From positions 1 through 64,000 of the forward strand of contig NZ_JAHKQB010000001.1 in the NCBI RefSeq assembly GCF_018860625.1: a DNA stretch of 64,000 nucleotides, read 5' to 3'. Below the pieces are notes generated by a model, which worked only from the letters and a program-made list of their open reading frames with translations, was not told the origin of the DNA and did no database searches. The DNA comes from Paracoccus sp. C2R09 (GTDB lineage: Bacteria > Pseudomonadota > Alphaproteobacteria > Rhodobacterales > Rhodobacteraceae). How positions within the stretch are numbered: the stretch's first letter is position 1; each line of letters begins with the position of its first letter. This document shows positions 36,210-47,028 of the stretch, piece after piece. Position numbers and translations under genes: made by a program.

Positions 36210-37475
36210 ATGACCATGTCCACCAGGATCGCCGCCGCGGCATCCGCAATCACGATGATCGCCGCCATCCCGGCCAGCGCCGAGGTGCTGTTCTGGTCCA
36301 CGCAGGCACGCCCCGCCGAAGAGGCACAAGCCATGCGCCAGGAGGTGCTGGGCGGCTTCGAACCCGGCGTCGATTACCAGCCGAACGAGGACGGCCCCTG
36401 GCTGACCCGCCTCCAGGCCGAGGACCAGGCCGGTTCCGGTTCGATCGGCGTGCTGGGCGCGCTGCATGGCAACTTCTCGGCCATCGATCCCGACAAGCTG
36501 GTCGATCTGGGCGACATGGGCATCACCGCGTCCAGCGAGACGTTCAACAGCCTGGCGAAACTGGGCACCGACACCGCGCAATACGTCCCCTGGATGCAGG
36601 CCAGCTATATCATGGCGGCCAGCAGGCAGGCGCTGGACTATCTGCCCGAGGGCGCCGATATCGACGCGCTGACCTATGACCAGCTGATCGAATGGTCCGC
36701 CAATGTCCACGAGGCCACGGGCGAACCCAAATTCGGCTTCCCTGCCGGTCCCAAGGGCCTCAAGCACCGCTTCTTCGAAGGGTATCTCTATCCCTCCTAT
36801 ACCGACGGGGTCGTGCGCACCTTCGCATCCCCCGAGGCCGTCACGGCATGGGAGAAGTTCTCGGAGCTGTGGGAGCATACGAACCCCGCCTCGACCAACT
36901 TCTCGTTCATGCAGGAACAGCTGCTGTCGGGCGATGCCTGGATCGTCTTCGACCATACCTCGCGCCTGGCGCAGGCCTTCAACGAACGCCCCGACGATTT
37001 CGTGGCCTTCCCGGCGCCCGCCGGTCCCGCGGGTCGCGGCTTCATGCCCGTGCTGGCGGGCATGGCCATCCCGGAAACCGCGCCCGACAAGGACGAGGCC
37101 CGCGCGCTGGTCGAATACATGATGACCCCCGAGGCGCAGATCGCGACCCTCAGGGCCACCTCGTTCTTCCCGGTCATCGATGTCGAACTGCCCGACGATT
37201 TGCCCCCGGCGGTCAAGGCGGCGGGCGATGCGGTCGCCAAGATGTCCGCGGCCGAGGATGCCAATCCCGGCCTGCTGCCGTCGGGTCTGGGCGACCGGGG
37301 CGGCGATTTCGACCGGGTGTTCAACGACACGTTCGAACGCATCATCCTGGCGGGTCAGCCCATCGAGGCCGTGCTGCAGGATCAGAAGACCGCGCTTCAG
37401 CGCGTGATGGAGGAGACGGGCGCACCCTGCTGGGCCCCCGACGCCCCGTCCGAAGGTGCATGCCCGGTCGAATGA
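36210..37475 (+). CDS. ABC transporter sugar-binding protein (family 1)
   Basis: This 421-aa periplasmic binding protein has a signal peptide (AAIPASA, cleavage near residue 24) and the general MalE-like pattern; near the C-terminus it has ARALVEYMMTPEAQIATL. Two Cys residues in the last 20 residues may form a disulfide. It heads an operon with two permeases, an ATPase, a GH63-like hydrolase and a glycerate kinase, so the ligand is probably glucosylglycerate or mannosylglycerate (inference from context). The ribosome binding site is GGGGAGGG. Confidence 0.9.
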   Translation: MTMSTRIAAAASAITMIAAIPASAEVLFWSTQARPAEEAQAMRQEVLGGFEPGVDYQPNEDGPWLTRLQAEDQAGSGSIGVLGALHGNFSAIDPDKLVDLGDMGITASSETFNSLAKLGTDTAQYVPWMQASYIMAASRQALDYLPEGADIDALTYDQLIEWSANVHEATGEPKFGFPAGPKGLKHRFFEGYLYPSYTDGVVRTFASPEAVTAWEKFSELWEHTNPASTNFSFMQEQLLSGDAWIVFDHTSRLAQAFNERPDDFVAFPAPAGPAGRGFMPVLAGMAIPETAPDKDEARALVEYMMTPEAQIATLRATSFFPVIDVELPDDLPPAVKAAGDAVAKMSAAEDANPGLLPSGLGDRGGDFDRVFNDTFERIILAGQPIEAVLQDQKTALQRVMEETGAPCWAPDAPSEGACPVE

Positions 37476-37506
37476 CCGCCCGCGCCTGATCCCGAAAGAC
37501 GATACC

Positions 37507-37531
37507 GTCCGGGCGCATCCGCCGCCCGGAC
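37507..37531 (+). promoter_or_regulatory. Intercistronic hairpin after the ABC binding-protein gene
   Basis: GTCCGGGC (37507-37514) pairs exactly with GCCCGGAC (37524-37531), with no T run. The position matches the hairpin behind the TRAP binding-protein gene and fits a role in giving the binding protein more mRNA than its permeases. Confidence 0.65.
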
Positions 37532-37584
37532 ATCCCCCCGACAATCGCATTCGTATGGCATCTGCGCCGTGAAAGGAGCGGACG

Positions 37585-38430
37585 ATGAACGCTCGGCTGT
37601 TACCCTATCTGCTGATCCTGCCGGTCACGCTGTTTCTGTGCGTGTTCTTCCTCTATCCGTTCATCCTGGTCGCACAGCAGGCCTTCTCGAACGGGGGCGA
37701 GGCATCGCTGCAGAACTTCCGCGACGTGATCGGCTACTGGAAATTCCCCATCTCGCTGCGGAACACCTTCCTTCTGGCGATCATCGTCGTGCCGATCCAG
37801 CTGGCGCTGTCGCTGCTGATGGCCACGATGGTCAGCAAGATGAAGAAGGGCCGCGACCTCGTGCTCTATGTCTGGACGATCCCGCTTGGGATCTCGGACC
37901 TGGCGGCGGGGATCATCTGGCTTGCCATCTTCGAGCAGTCGGGCTTTCTCAATTCCATGCTGGCAGGGGTGGGCGCGGTCGATGCGCCGGTGAATTTCCT
38001 GTCCTATCAGAACACCTTCATCGTGTTCCTGGCGATCATGCTGGCCGAGATCTGGCGCGCGACCGCGATCATGCTGGTCATCATCGTGGCGGGCATCGGC
38101 CTGATCCCCAAGGAATATTACGAGGCCGCCGAGGTCTTCGGCGCATCGCCCTGGAAACGCTTCGTCAAGATCACGCTGCCGCTTCTGCGCCCCTCGCTGC
38201 AGACCGCGCTGATCCTGCGCGTGGTCCTGGCATTCGAGGTCTTCGCGGTGGTGGCGGCCCTTGGCGGCACGCTGTTCCCGGTCCTGATGGGCGAGATCTA
38301 CTCCTATCAGTTCGACCTGCAGAACGGCGGTAACGCGGCGGCGCTGGCGCTGATCGTGCTGGGCATCTCGCTGGCCTTCACCCTCATCATCCTGCGCGCC
38401 CTGCGTGTCCCGAAAGGAGCCACGATATGA
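37585..38430 (+). CDS. ABC sugar transporter permease (MalF type)
   Basis: This 281-aa inner-membrane protein has six helices and the EAA loop EYYEAAEVFGASPWKRFVKI (around residue 180), which contacts the ATPase. It pairs with the next permease, whose start overlaps its stop by 4 bases. Confidence 0.93.
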   Translation: MNARLLPYLLILPVTLFLCVFFLYPFILVAQQAFSNGGEASLQNFRDVIGYWKFPISLRNTFLLAIIVVPIQLALSLLMATMVSKMKKGRDLVLYVWTIPLGISDLAAGIIWLAIFEQSGFLNSMLAGVGAVDAPVNFLSYQNTFIVFLAIMLAEIWRATAIMLVIIVAGIGLIPKEYYEAAEVFGASPWKRFVKITLPLLRPSLQTALILRVVLAFEVFAVVAALGGTLFPVLMGEIYSYQFDLQNGGNAAALALIVLGISLAFTLIILRALRVPKGATI

Positions 38431-39248
38431 CCGCCGTCACCGATACCCGCAAGGCCGGGCGCTGGCTCTATGTCGCGTCGGTCGGGCTGCTCTGCGCCTG
38501 GGTGATCATCCCGCTGTATTTCCTGCTGATCAACACGCTGTCCTCGCCCGAGACGGTGAACAGCTTTCCCAAGCCGTTCATCCCGGAATTCGACCTCGGC
38601 TCGTTGCAGTTCTTTGCGGGCTTCCAGGGGATGCTCGTCGCGCTCAAGAACTCGGTCGTGGTGGCGGTCTTGACGATGATCATCTCGATCAGCATCGGGG
38701 CACCGGCGGGATACGCGCTGTCGCGCTTCGATTTTCGCGGCAAGGAGGTGTTCCGCCTGCTGATCCTGCTGACGCGCGCCTTCCCACTGCCGCTTCTGGC
38801 GCTGCCGCTGGCGGTGCTGTTCATCCGCACGGGGCTGGACGACACCGCCGTCGGGCTGGCGCTGGTCCATACGACGCTGGCCATTCCCTTCGCGGTGCTG
38901 ATCACCTTCTCGCTGTTCTCGGGCATCCCGATCGAGCTGGAGGAAGCCGCCTGGACGCTTGGCTGCACGCGCTTCACCGCCTTCACCAAGGTCGTGCTGC
39001 CGCTGATCCTGCCGGGCATCGCGGCCTCGGCGATCTTCGCCTTCGTGATTTCCTGGAACGAGGTCTTCGCCGCCGCGGTGCTGACCATCGAGAACCGGAC
39101 GTTGCCCGCCTTCCTGCTGCAGACGCTGGCGGAATCGCCGATGCACCTGAAATTCGCGGGTGGCTTCATCCTTGTCGTGCCGGCGCTGATCTTCATCTTC
39201 GCCGTGCGGAAATACCTGTTTGCCATGTGGGGCATCGCGAACCGCTGA
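38427..39248 (+). CDS. ABC sugar transporter permease (MalG type)
   Basis: This 273-aa inner-membrane protein has six helices. The EAA loop is ELEEAAWTLGCTRFTAFTKV (about residues 171-190). As usual for the MalG partner it ends with a short cytoplasmic tail (KYLFAMWGIANR). Coupled by an ATGA overlap to the upstream permease. Confidence 0.93.
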   Translation: MTAVTDTRKAGRWLYVASVGLLCAWVIIPLYFLLINTLSSPETVNSFPKPFIPEFDLGSLQFFAGFQGMLVALKNSVVVAVLTMIISISIGAPAGYALSRFDFRGKEVFRLLILLTRAFPLPLLALPLAVLFIRTGLDDTAVGLALVHTTLAIPFAVLITFSLFSGIPIELEEAAWTLGCTRFTAFTKVVLPLILPGIAASAIFAFVISWNEVFAAAVLTIENRTLPAFLLQTLAESPMHLKFAGGFILVVPALIFIFAVRKYLFAMWGIANR

Positions 39249-39279
39249 TCCGCGGTGTCGCCTCAAGGGAGGAAAGACT

Positions 39280-40320
<1,041 letters not shown>

Positions 40321-40328
40321 GGCGCGAC

Positions 40329-41606
40329 ATGTCCGACACCCGGATCCAGGATGCCTATGCCATCCTGAAGGAAAACGACCGCGGCACCTATACGGTGCCC
40401 ACCAAGGGCCTCTATCCGTTCCAGTGGAACTGGGACAGCGCGCTGTCCGCGCTCGGCTTCGGGCATTTCGACGAGGATCGCGCCTGGACCGAGATCGACA
40501 CCCTGTTCGCCCATCAATGGGATGACGGGATGGTCCCGCACATCATCTTCCATGTCGAGGATGACGGATATTTCCCCGGGCCCTCGGTCTGGCAGACGGG
40601 GCGCGATGTTCCGACCTCGGGGATCACGCAGCCGCCGGTGGCGGGCTTCGCGATCCGCAGGCTGTACGAACGGGCAGGGGACAAGGCGCAGGCCGCCGCC
40701 CGTGCCCGTCCGCTGCTGGCCAAGGTCGCGGCCTGGCACGACTGGTTCATGCGCTGCCGCGATCCGCAGGGCACGGGACTGGTCGCGATCACGCATCCAT
40801 GGGAATCGGGCCGGGACAACTCGGTCGACTGGGACCGCGCGCTGGCCCGTGTGCCCACCGAAGGCGTCACCCCCTTCACCCGCCGCGACACGCAGCACGC
40901 CAATCCCGACCACCGTCCGACGCAGGCGCAATACGAGGCCTATATCGCGCTGGTCGAAGGGTTCCGCGCGCTGGACTGGGACAATTCCCGGCTGCATGAC
41001 GCGTCGCCCTTCAAGGTCGTCGATCCGGGCTTCAACGCGATCCTGATCCGGTCGGCATCCGATCTTGCCTGGCTGGCCGAGGAGTTGGGTGAACCCGAGA
41101 TCGCCGCCCGCCAGCGCCAGATCGCCAGGGCGGGCCTGGATGCCTTCGACAGCCTGTGGTCCGACGCGCATGGCCAGTATCTGTGCTTCGACCGCGTGTC
41201 TGGCAGTTCCGTGGACAGCCTGTCGGTCGGCGGTCTTCTGGCGGTCTTCGCACCCGTGCCGGATGCCCGCGCCCGCGCCATCGCGGCCCGCATCGCCGAT
41301 CTGGGGGAACGCGCCCGCTACATGGTGCCCAGCCATGATCCCGATGCGCCCGAATACGATGGCAAGCGATACTGGCGCGGTCCGCTATGGCTGATCGTGA
41401 ACTACATGATCGCGGACGGGCTGCGGGTCGCGGGTCAGGACGCGGTCGCCGACCGGATCGAACGCGACAGCCTGTCGCTGATCGACAGCGGCGGTTTCGC
41501 GGAATATTACGATCCCATCACCGGCGAGGCCTGCGGCGGTGGCCGCTTCACCTGGACCGCCGCCATGATCATCGAGTTCCTGACGAGGCAGAGCGAGGAC
41601 GCATGA
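40329..41606 (+). CDS. GH63-type glucosylglycerate/mannosylglycerate hydrolase
   Basis: This 425-aa (alpha/alpha)6-barrel hydrolase has no signal peptide. LYPFQWNWDSALSALG (28-43) and AHQWDDGMVPHIIFH (61-75) are typical of the small GH63 enzymes that split glucosylglycerate or mannosylglycerate, and the length fits them. D163 in ESGRDNSVDWD is the likely general acid; a Glu in GFAEYYDPITGE near the C-terminus is the likely base. The glycerate kinase gene directly after it would use the released glycerate, strongly supporting this substrate. An ATG 12 bases upstream, overlapping the ATPase stop, is an alternative start; the chosen one has a GAGG site. The trehalase-like fold makes other alpha-glucosides possible. 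Confidence 0.78.
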   Translation: MSDTRIQDAYAILKENDRGTYTVPTKGLYPFQWNWDSALSALGFGHFDEDRAWTEIDTLFAHQWDDGMVPHIIFHVEDDGYFPGPSVWQTGRDVPTSGITQPPVAGFAIRRLYERAGDKAQAAARARPLLAKVAAWHDWFMRCRDPQGTGLVAITHPWESGRDNSVDWDRALARVPTEGVTPFTRRDTQHANPDHRPTQAQYEAYIALVEGFRALDWDNSRLHDASPFKVVDPGFNAILIRSASDLAWLAEELGEPEIAARQRQIARAGLDAFDSLWSDAHGQYLCFDRVSGSSVDSLSVGGLLAVFAPVPDARARAIAARIADLGERARYMVPSHDPDAPEYDGKRYWRGPLWLIVNYMIADGLRVAGQDAVADRIERDSLSLIDSGGFAEYYDPITGEACGGGRFTWTAAMIIEFLTRQSEDA

Positions 41607-42853
41607 AGGCCCCACCGCGCGATTTCCTGACCGGGCTGTTCCATCGCGCGGTCGAGGTGGCCGATCCGATGGCCGTGCTGGCCGATCATCTGCCCGAACG
41701 GCCTGCGGGACGGCTGGTGGTGATCGGTGCGGGCAAGGCCAGCGCCCGCATGGCCGAGGCGGTCGAGGCCCATTACGGCCCCTGCGAGGGGCTGGTGATC
41801 ACCCGCTACGGCTATGCCCGCCCCTGCAAGGGGATCGAGATCGTCGAGGCCGCGCATCCCGTGCCGGACGCCGCAGGAGAGGTCGCGACCGCGCGGCTTC
41901 TGGAACTGGTCGCGGGGCTTGGTCCCGACGATCAGGTGATCGCGCTGATCTCGGGCGGGGGGTCCGCGCTGCTGGTCGCTCCGACCCAAGGCGTGACCCT
42001 GGACGACAAGATGGCTGTCAACCGCGCGCTGCTGGCATCGGGGGCGCCCATCGGGCAGATGAACGTCGTCCGCAAGCATCTGAGCCGCGTGAAGGGCGGT
42101 CAGCTGGCCGCGGCCTGCGCACCGGCGCGGCTTCTGAGCCTGCTGATATCGGATGTTCCGGGCGATGATCCGGGCCAGATCGCGTCCGGCCCCACCGTGG
42201 GCGACAGCAGCACGGCAGCCGATGCGCGCGCGATCGTGCAACGCCACGGGCTGGACCTGCCGCAATCGGTGCGCGACGCGCTGGACCGCCCGACCGGCGT
42301 CGTGGCCCCGGACGATCCGCGCCTTGCCGATGCGCAGACCCGCATCGTCGCCGCGCCCTCGGCCTCGTTGCAGGCGGCGGCAGAAATCGCGCGCGAGGCG
42401 GGACTGGATGTGCGCATCCTGGGCGATGCGCTGGAGGGCGAGGCCCGCGACCTTGCGGCGGAACATGTCCGCATGGCGAAGTCGCTGCAGGGGGACGCCC
42501 CGATCCTGCTGCTGTCGGGCGGCGAATGCACCGTCACGCGTCGCGGCGACGGGGTGGGCGGTCCGAATGCCGAATACGTCCTTGCCGCGGCGCTGGAACT
42601 GGACGGTGCCGAGGGCATCCACGTCCTGGCCTGCGACACCGACGGCGTGGACGGCGCGGCCGAGGTCGCGGGCGCATATGCCGGTCCCGACACGCCGCGC
42701 CTTGCGCGGGATGCCGCCCGCGACATGCGTGCCGCACTGGATGCGAACGATGCGCATGGGTTCTTCGGGGCGATCGGCGGGCAGGTCGTCACCGGCCCGA
42801 CGCTGACCAATGTCAACGATTTCAGGGCGATCCTGATCCTGCCCCGCGCCTAA
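41603..42853 (+). CDS. Glycerate 2-kinase (GckA/TtuD family)
   Basis: This 416-aa enzyme phosphorylates D-glycerate to 2-phosphoglycerate. Characteristic segments are VVIGAGKASARMAEAVE (about 38-54), ALISGGGSALL, QMNVVRKHLSRVKGGQLA, LLISDVPGDDPGQIASGPT, and near the C-terminus ACDTDGVDG. The gene overlaps the hydrolase stop by 4 bases, so both are made together. It could also serve glyoxylate-derived glycerate from the neighbouring glycolate operon. The 3' end overlaps the convergent GntR gene by 4 bases. Confidence 0.92.
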   Translation: MKAPPRDFLTGLFHRAVEVADPMAVLADHLPERPAGRLVVIGAGKASARMAEAVEAHYGPCEGLVITRYGYARPCKGIEIVEAAHPVPDAAGEVATARLLELVAGLGPDDQVIALISGGGSALLVAPTQGVTLDDKMAVNRALLASGAPIGQMNVVRKHLSRVKGGQLAAACAPARLLSLLISDVPGDDPGQIASGPTVGDSSTAADARAIVQRHGLDLPQSVRDALDRPTGVVAPDDPRLADAQTRIVAAPSASLQAAAEIAREAGLDVRILGDALEGEARDLAAEHVRMAKSLQGDAPILLLSGGECTVTRRGDGVGGPNAEYVLAAALELDGAEGIHVLACDTDGVDGAAEVAGAYAGPDTPRLARDAARDMRAALDANDAHGFFGAIGGQVVTGPTLTNVNDFRAILILPRA

Positions 42854-43623
42854 CCGCGCGACGCGCTGAGCCCGCCGCCCTTCAGCCGCCGCAGCGACAG
42901 ATCCAGCTTGGCCTCGGCCTCGCGGATCTCGCGCAGGGCCTTGCGCAGATATTGCAGATGGTCATGCGCGGCATCGCGTGCCGCATCGGCATCGCCCGCC
43001 ACGATGGCCGCGGCGATGGCCATGTGCTGATCGCGCAGGATGTCGCGGACCTGCGGTATGGTGAACAACCGCTGGCGGTTCTGCAGCACGTCCGAGCGCA
43101 GGCTGCCCGACAGCGCCCGCATGATCTGCAGCAGCACCAGGTTGTGGCTGGCCTCGTAGACGGCGACATGCAGGTCCGCATCCGCCTGCGCCTCGGCATC
43201 CGGTTCGTTCCGGGCATGGGCGGCCTCGATGGCCTCGATGCAGTCGCGCAGGCGCTGGCGGTCGATATCGGTGGCCCGGTTCGCGGCCATGGCGGCGGCC
43301 TCGCTTTCGACCACCTCGCGGAATTCCAGGTAATCGTCGGCGACCTCGGCGCGTGTCAGCATCTCCATCAGCGGATCGCGCAGTGCCCCGCCCAGCTGCG
43401 CGACCTCGACCCCGCGTGCGCGACGGGTCAGCAGCCCCCGATCCGTCAGCATCCGCAGCGCATCGCGCAGGGTGGGGCGCGACACGCCCAGCCGTTCGGC
43501 CAGATCGCGTTCGGGCGCAAGCTGTTCGCCCGGCGTCAGCGTCCCTTCCAGGATCAGCTGCTCGATATGCTGCGCGGTCTGCGCTGCCGCCTTCGGGGGG
43601 CGGCTGGGCGAGTGGTCGTCCAT
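42850..43623 (-). CDS. GntR-family (FCD) regulator, GlcC/LldR type
   Basis: This 257-aa regulator has a winged helix (APERDLAERLGVSRPTLRDAL, about 36-56) and an FCD domain with DADLHVAVYEASHN. It lies divergent from the lactate/glycolate permease and glcDEF operon, the usual arrangement of GlcC or LldR. Ligand expected to be glycolate or lactate (family knowledge). Its tail overlaps the glycerate kinase stop by 4 bases. Confidence 0.9.
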   Translation of the reverse strand: MDDHSPSRPPKAAAQTAQHIEQLILEGTLTPGEQLAPERDLAERLGVSRPTLRDALRMLTDRGLLTRRARGVEVAQLGGALRDPLMEMLTRAEVADDYLEFREVVESEAAAMAANRATDIDRQRLRDCIEAIEAAHARNEPDAEAQADADLHVAVYEASHNLVLLQIMRALSGSLRSDVLQNRQRLFTIPQVRDILRDQHMAIAAAIVAGDADAARDAAHDHLQYLRKALREIREAEAKLDLSLRRLKGGGLSASRG

Positions 43624-43704
43624 GGGTCACCGGTCCGTTTCCGCCGGAAGGATAGCTTACCTTGTGTCACGCCCGCAACGTCATCACGGCAAGCTTGACT
43701 CGCA

Positions 43705-43723
43705 TGGTAAAGTAATCTTACCA
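43705..43723. promoter_or_regulatory. Predicted GntR operator upstream of the permease-glcDEF operon
   Basis: TGGTAAAGTAATCTTACCA carries exact TGGTAA/TTACCA arms. A related half-site, CTTACCTTG, lies at about 43656-43664 nearer the regulator. Both are in the divergent intergenic region and fit the TGGT...ACCA pattern of FadR-subfamily sites. Confidence 0.55.
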
Positions 43724-43818
43724 AAGGGAACGTCCGGTCTGGGAGGTCCGGGCGTTCGGCATGCGGGCCGTCCGGGGGGTCGGTCCGCGCCATTCACGAG
43801 GGGGAGGGGGAGTTCCCG

Positions 43819-45513
43819 ATGTCCAATGGATTGCTGGCGCTGCTGGCGTTTCTGCCGATCATCACGGCGGGGGTGATGCTGATCGGGTTCCGCGTGCCCG
43901 CCAAATACGTGATGCCGCTGACCTATGCGATCGCGGTGATCGTCGCGGTCGCGGCCTGGGGGGTCAGCGCGAACCGCATCGTCGCATCGACCTTGCAGGG
44001 CCTGCTGCAAAGCGCGGGCCTGCTGTGGATCATCTTCGGGGCGCTGCTGCTGCTGAACACGCTGAAGCATTCGGGCGGCATCGCGACGATCCGCGCGGGC
44101 TTTACCGCGATCAGCCCGGATCGGCGCGTGCAGGTGATCCTGATCGCCTGGCTGTTCGGATCGTTCATCGAAGGGGCGTCGGGCTTCGGCACGCCCGCCG
44201 CGGTCGCCGCGCCGCTGATGGTGGCGGTGGGCTTTCCGGCCATGGCGGCGGTGGTCTTCGGGATGATGATCCAGTCGACGCCGGTCTCCTTCGGCGCGGT
44301 CGGCACGCCGCTGATCGTAGGCGTTCAGACGGGTTTGGACCAGGCGACCATCACGGGCGATCTGACCGCCGCGGGGTCGGACTGGGCGTCCTTCTTCCAC
44401 GTCATCACGTCCGAGGTGGCGATCCTGCACGCGATCTGCGGCACGCTGCTGCCGCTGTTCCTGGTCATGGTCATGACCCGCTTCTTCGGCCGCGACCGGT
44501 CCTGGTCCGAGGGGCTGTCCATCGCGCCCTTCGCCATCATGGCGGCCTTCGCGATGACCGTGCCATACGTGTTGGCGGCAGTGTTCCTGGGGGCCGAATT
44601 CCCGTCCCTGATCGGCGGCCTGGTGGGGCTTGCGATCATGACGACGGCGGCCAGGCGCGGGTTCCTGGTGCCGAACGTGCCCTGGGACTTTCCGCCGGTG
44701 TCGGAATGGTCGCGCGAATGGTTCGGCGCGGTCGAGGTCAAGCTCGACAGCCTTGCGCGGCGGCAGATCCCGCTGGCGCTCGCCTGGGCACCCTATGTGA
44801 TCCTGGCGGTGGTGCTGGTCCTCAGCCGGACGGTTGCGCCCTTCGGCGACCTGCTGAAATCGGCCAACATCGTCTTTCGCGGCATGATGGGCGAGGAAGG
44901 CATCAACGGCGATTTCTCGGCGCTCTATTCGCCGGGCGGGATCCTGGTGATGGTCTGCCTGCTGACGGTCGCGATGCACCGCATGTCGTTCCGCGGCTTC
45001 CGCGAGGCGGTGGGCGAAAGCACCGGCACGCTTCTGGGCGCGGGCTTCGTGCTGATCTTCACCGTGCCGATGGTGCGGGTGATGATCAATTCGGGCGTGA
45101 ACGCGAACGACCTGCAAAGCATGCCGGTCGTGGTGGCGGAATGGGTCTCGGCACAGGTGGGGGCGGTCTATCCGTTCTTCGCGCCGGCGGTTGGCGGCCT
45201 CGGCGCGTTCCTTGCCGGGTCGAACACGGTCAGCAACCTGATGCTCAGCCAGTTCCAGTTCTCGGTCGCCGAGGGGCTGGGGATCAGCTCGGCGCTGATG
45301 GTCGCGGGCCAGTCGGTGGGCGCTGCCGCGGGCAACATGATCGCCATCCACAACGTCGTCGCCGCATCCGCCACCGTGGGCCTTCTGGGCCGCGAGGGCG
45401 CGACGCTGCGCATCACCATCCTGCCGACGATCTACTACCTGTCGCTGACGGGGCTGATGCTGTGCATCGGCTTCTACGTGCTGGGTATCGGCGATCCGCT
45501 GATGGGCGGCTAG
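43819..45513 (+). CDS. L-lactate/glycolate permease (LctP/GlcA family)
   Basis: This 564-aa membrane protein has twelve or more helices and the family motifs [20 protein letters not shown] (about 114-133), [16 protein letters not shown], and [14 protein letters not shown] near the C-terminus. It imports 2-hydroxymonocarboxylates with protons. Linkage to glcDEF makes glycolate the most likely main substrate, with lactate possible. First gene of its operon. Confidence 0.92.
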   Translation: MSNGLLALLAFLPIITAGVMLIGFRVPAKYVMPLTYAIAVIVAVAAWGVSANRIVASTLQGLLQSAGLLWIIFGALLLLNTLKHSGGIATIRAGFTAISPDRRVQVILIAWLFGSFIEGASGFGTPAAVAAPLMVAVGFPAMAAVVFGMMIQSTPVSFGAVGTPLIVGVQTGLDQATITGDLTAAGSDWASFFHVITSEVAILHAICGTLLPLFLVMVMTRFFGRDRSWSEGLSIAPFAIMAAFAMTVPYVLAAVFLGAEFPSLIGGLVGLAIMTTAARRGFLVPNVPWDFPPVSEWSREWFGAVEVKLDSLARRQIPLALAWAPYVILAVVLVLSRTVAPFGDLLKSANIVFRGMMGEEGINGDFSALYSPGGILVMVCLLTVAMHRMSFRGFREAVGESTGTLLGAGFVLIFTVPMVRVMINSGVNANDLQSMPVVVAEWVSAQVGAVYPFFAPAVGGLGAFLAGSNTVSNLMLSQFQFSVAEGLGISSALMVAGQSVGAAAGNMIAIHNVVAASATVGLLGREGATLRITILPTIYYLSLTGLMLCIGFYVLGIGDPLMGG

Positions 45514-45520
45514 GATAACG

Positions 45521-45546
45521 GGGCGGGGCGCCGCGGTGCCCCGCCC
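45521..45546 (+). promoter_or_regulatory. Intercistronic hairpin between permease gene and glcD
   Basis: GGGCGGGGC (45521-45529) pairs exactly with GCCCCGCCC (45538-45546). No T run follows, and glcD begins 25 bases later with a GGGAGAGG site, so it is probably a processing or attenuation element rather than an operon end. Confidence 0.6.
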
Positions 45547-45570
45547 GCAACCAAGCAAGGGAGAGGTCGG

Positions 45571-47028
45571 ATGTCCTCGATTTCGATGCCCCGGCCGGAT
45601 GCGGCGATCATCGCGAAGAAGGACCGCATCGTCGCGGACCTGACCCGTGCGCTGCCCGCCGATACCGTCATCTCGGACCCCGAGGAGACGCTGGCCTATG
45701 AATGCGACGCGCTGACGGCCTATCGCTGTCCGCCGCTGGCCGTGGTCCTGCCACGCACGACCGAGGAACTGGCCACTGCCATGCGCATCTGCCACGATCA
45801 CCGCGTGCCGGTCATCCCGCGGGGCGCGGGCACATCGCTGGCAGGTGGCGCGCTGCCCACCGCCGACAGCGTCGTCATCGGTACGATGCGCCTGAACGAC
45901 GTGCTGGAGATCGACACCGCCAACCGCTTCATCCGCGTGCAGACGGGTGTCACCAACCTGTCCGTCAGCGCCGAGCTGGAGCCTGCGGGCTTCTTCTATG
46001 CCCCCGATCCCTCGTCCCAGCTGGCCTGCACCATCGCGGGCAATATCGGGATGAATTCGGGCGGGGCGCATTGCCTGAAATACGGCGTCACCACGAACAA
46101 CCTGATGGGGGTGCGCATGGTCCTGGCCGATGGCCGCATCGTCGAACTGGGCGGCCCGCAGCCGGGGGGGCCGGGGCTGGACATGCTGGGCCTGATCTGC
46201 GGATCGGAAGGCCAGCTGGCCATCGTGACCGAGGCGACCCTGCGCATCCTGCCGCGCCCCCAAGGCGCGCGCCCCATGCTGATCGGCTTTGCCAGCCCGG
46301 AAATCGCGGGCGAATGCGTGGCCCGCATCATCCGTTCGGGCGTGCTGCCTGTCGCCATCGAATACATGGACGAGGTCTGCCTGCGCGCGGTCGAGGATTT
46401 CGCCAAGGCGGGCTATCCGCAATGCCCCGCCGTGCTGATCGTCGAGGTCGAGGGTTCCGAGGACGAGATCGCCGACCAGATCGCCCGCATCCGCGCCATC
46501 GCGGATCAGCTGGACCCGGTCGAGTTCCGCACCAGCCGCAATGCCGACGAATCCGCCGCCATCTGGAAGGGCCGCAAGTCGGCCTTCGGCGCGATGGGGC
46601 GGCTGGGCGATTACCTGTGTCTGGACGGAACGGTGCCGGTGTCGCAGTTGCCGCACACACTCAAGCGCATCGGAGAATTGTCGGTCGAACACGGATTGGA
46701 GGTTGCGAACGTCTTTCACGCGGGCGACGGGAACATGCACCCGCTGATCCTGTTCGACGCCAACACGCCGGGCGACCTGGAACGGGCCGAGGCCTTCGGC
46801 CGCGACATCCTTGCGCTGTGTGTCGAGGTGGGTGGCTGCCTGACCGGCGAACATGGCGTGGGCATCGAGAAGCGGGATCTGATGTCCCGCCAATACGATC
46901 CGCAGGACATGGCCATCCAGATGGAGATCAAGGACGCCTTCGACCCCGGCTGGCTGCTGAACCCGGCCAAGGTCTTTCCGCTGGAGGTTAGCCAGCCTCA
47001 TCGCGACCGCGCGGCGGCCCGCGCATGA
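45571..47028 (+). CDS. glcD: Glycolate oxidase subunit GlcD (FAD-linked)
   Basis: This 485-aa flavoprotein oxidises glycolate to glyoxylate. The FAD-binding PCMH domain has VIPRGAGTSLAGGALP (about 80-95), TIAGNIGMNSGGAHCLKYG, and GLICGSEGQLAIVTEATL; near the C-terminus are NVFHAGDGNMHPL and CLTGEHGVGIEKRDLM. It works with GlcE and GlcF at the membrane. D-lactate dehydrogenases of the same family are a less likely alternative. It overlaps glcE by 4 bases. Confidence 0.92.
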   Translation: MSSISMPRPDAAIIAKKDRIVADLTRALPADTVISDPEETLAYECDALTAYRCPPLAVVLPRTTEELATAMRICHDHRVPVIPRGAGTSLAGGALPTADSVVIGTMRLNDVLEIDTANRFIRVQTGVTNLSVSAELEPAGFFYAPDPSSQLACTIAGNIGMNSGGAHCLKYGVTTNNLMGVRMVLADGRIVELGGPQPGGPGLDMLGLICGSEGQLAIVTEATLRILPRPQGARPMLIGFASPEIAGECVARIIRSGVLPVAIEYMDEVCLRAVEDFAKAGYPQCPAVLIVEVEGSEDEIADQIARIRAIADQLDPVEFRTSRNADESAAIWKGRKSAFGAMGRLGDYLCLDGTVPVSQLPHTLKRIGELSVEHGLEVANVFHAGDGNMHPLILFDANTPGDLERAEAFGRDILALCVEVGGCLTGEHGVGIEKRDLMSRQYDPQDMAIQMEIKDAFDPGWLLNPAKVFPLEVSQPHRDRAAARA

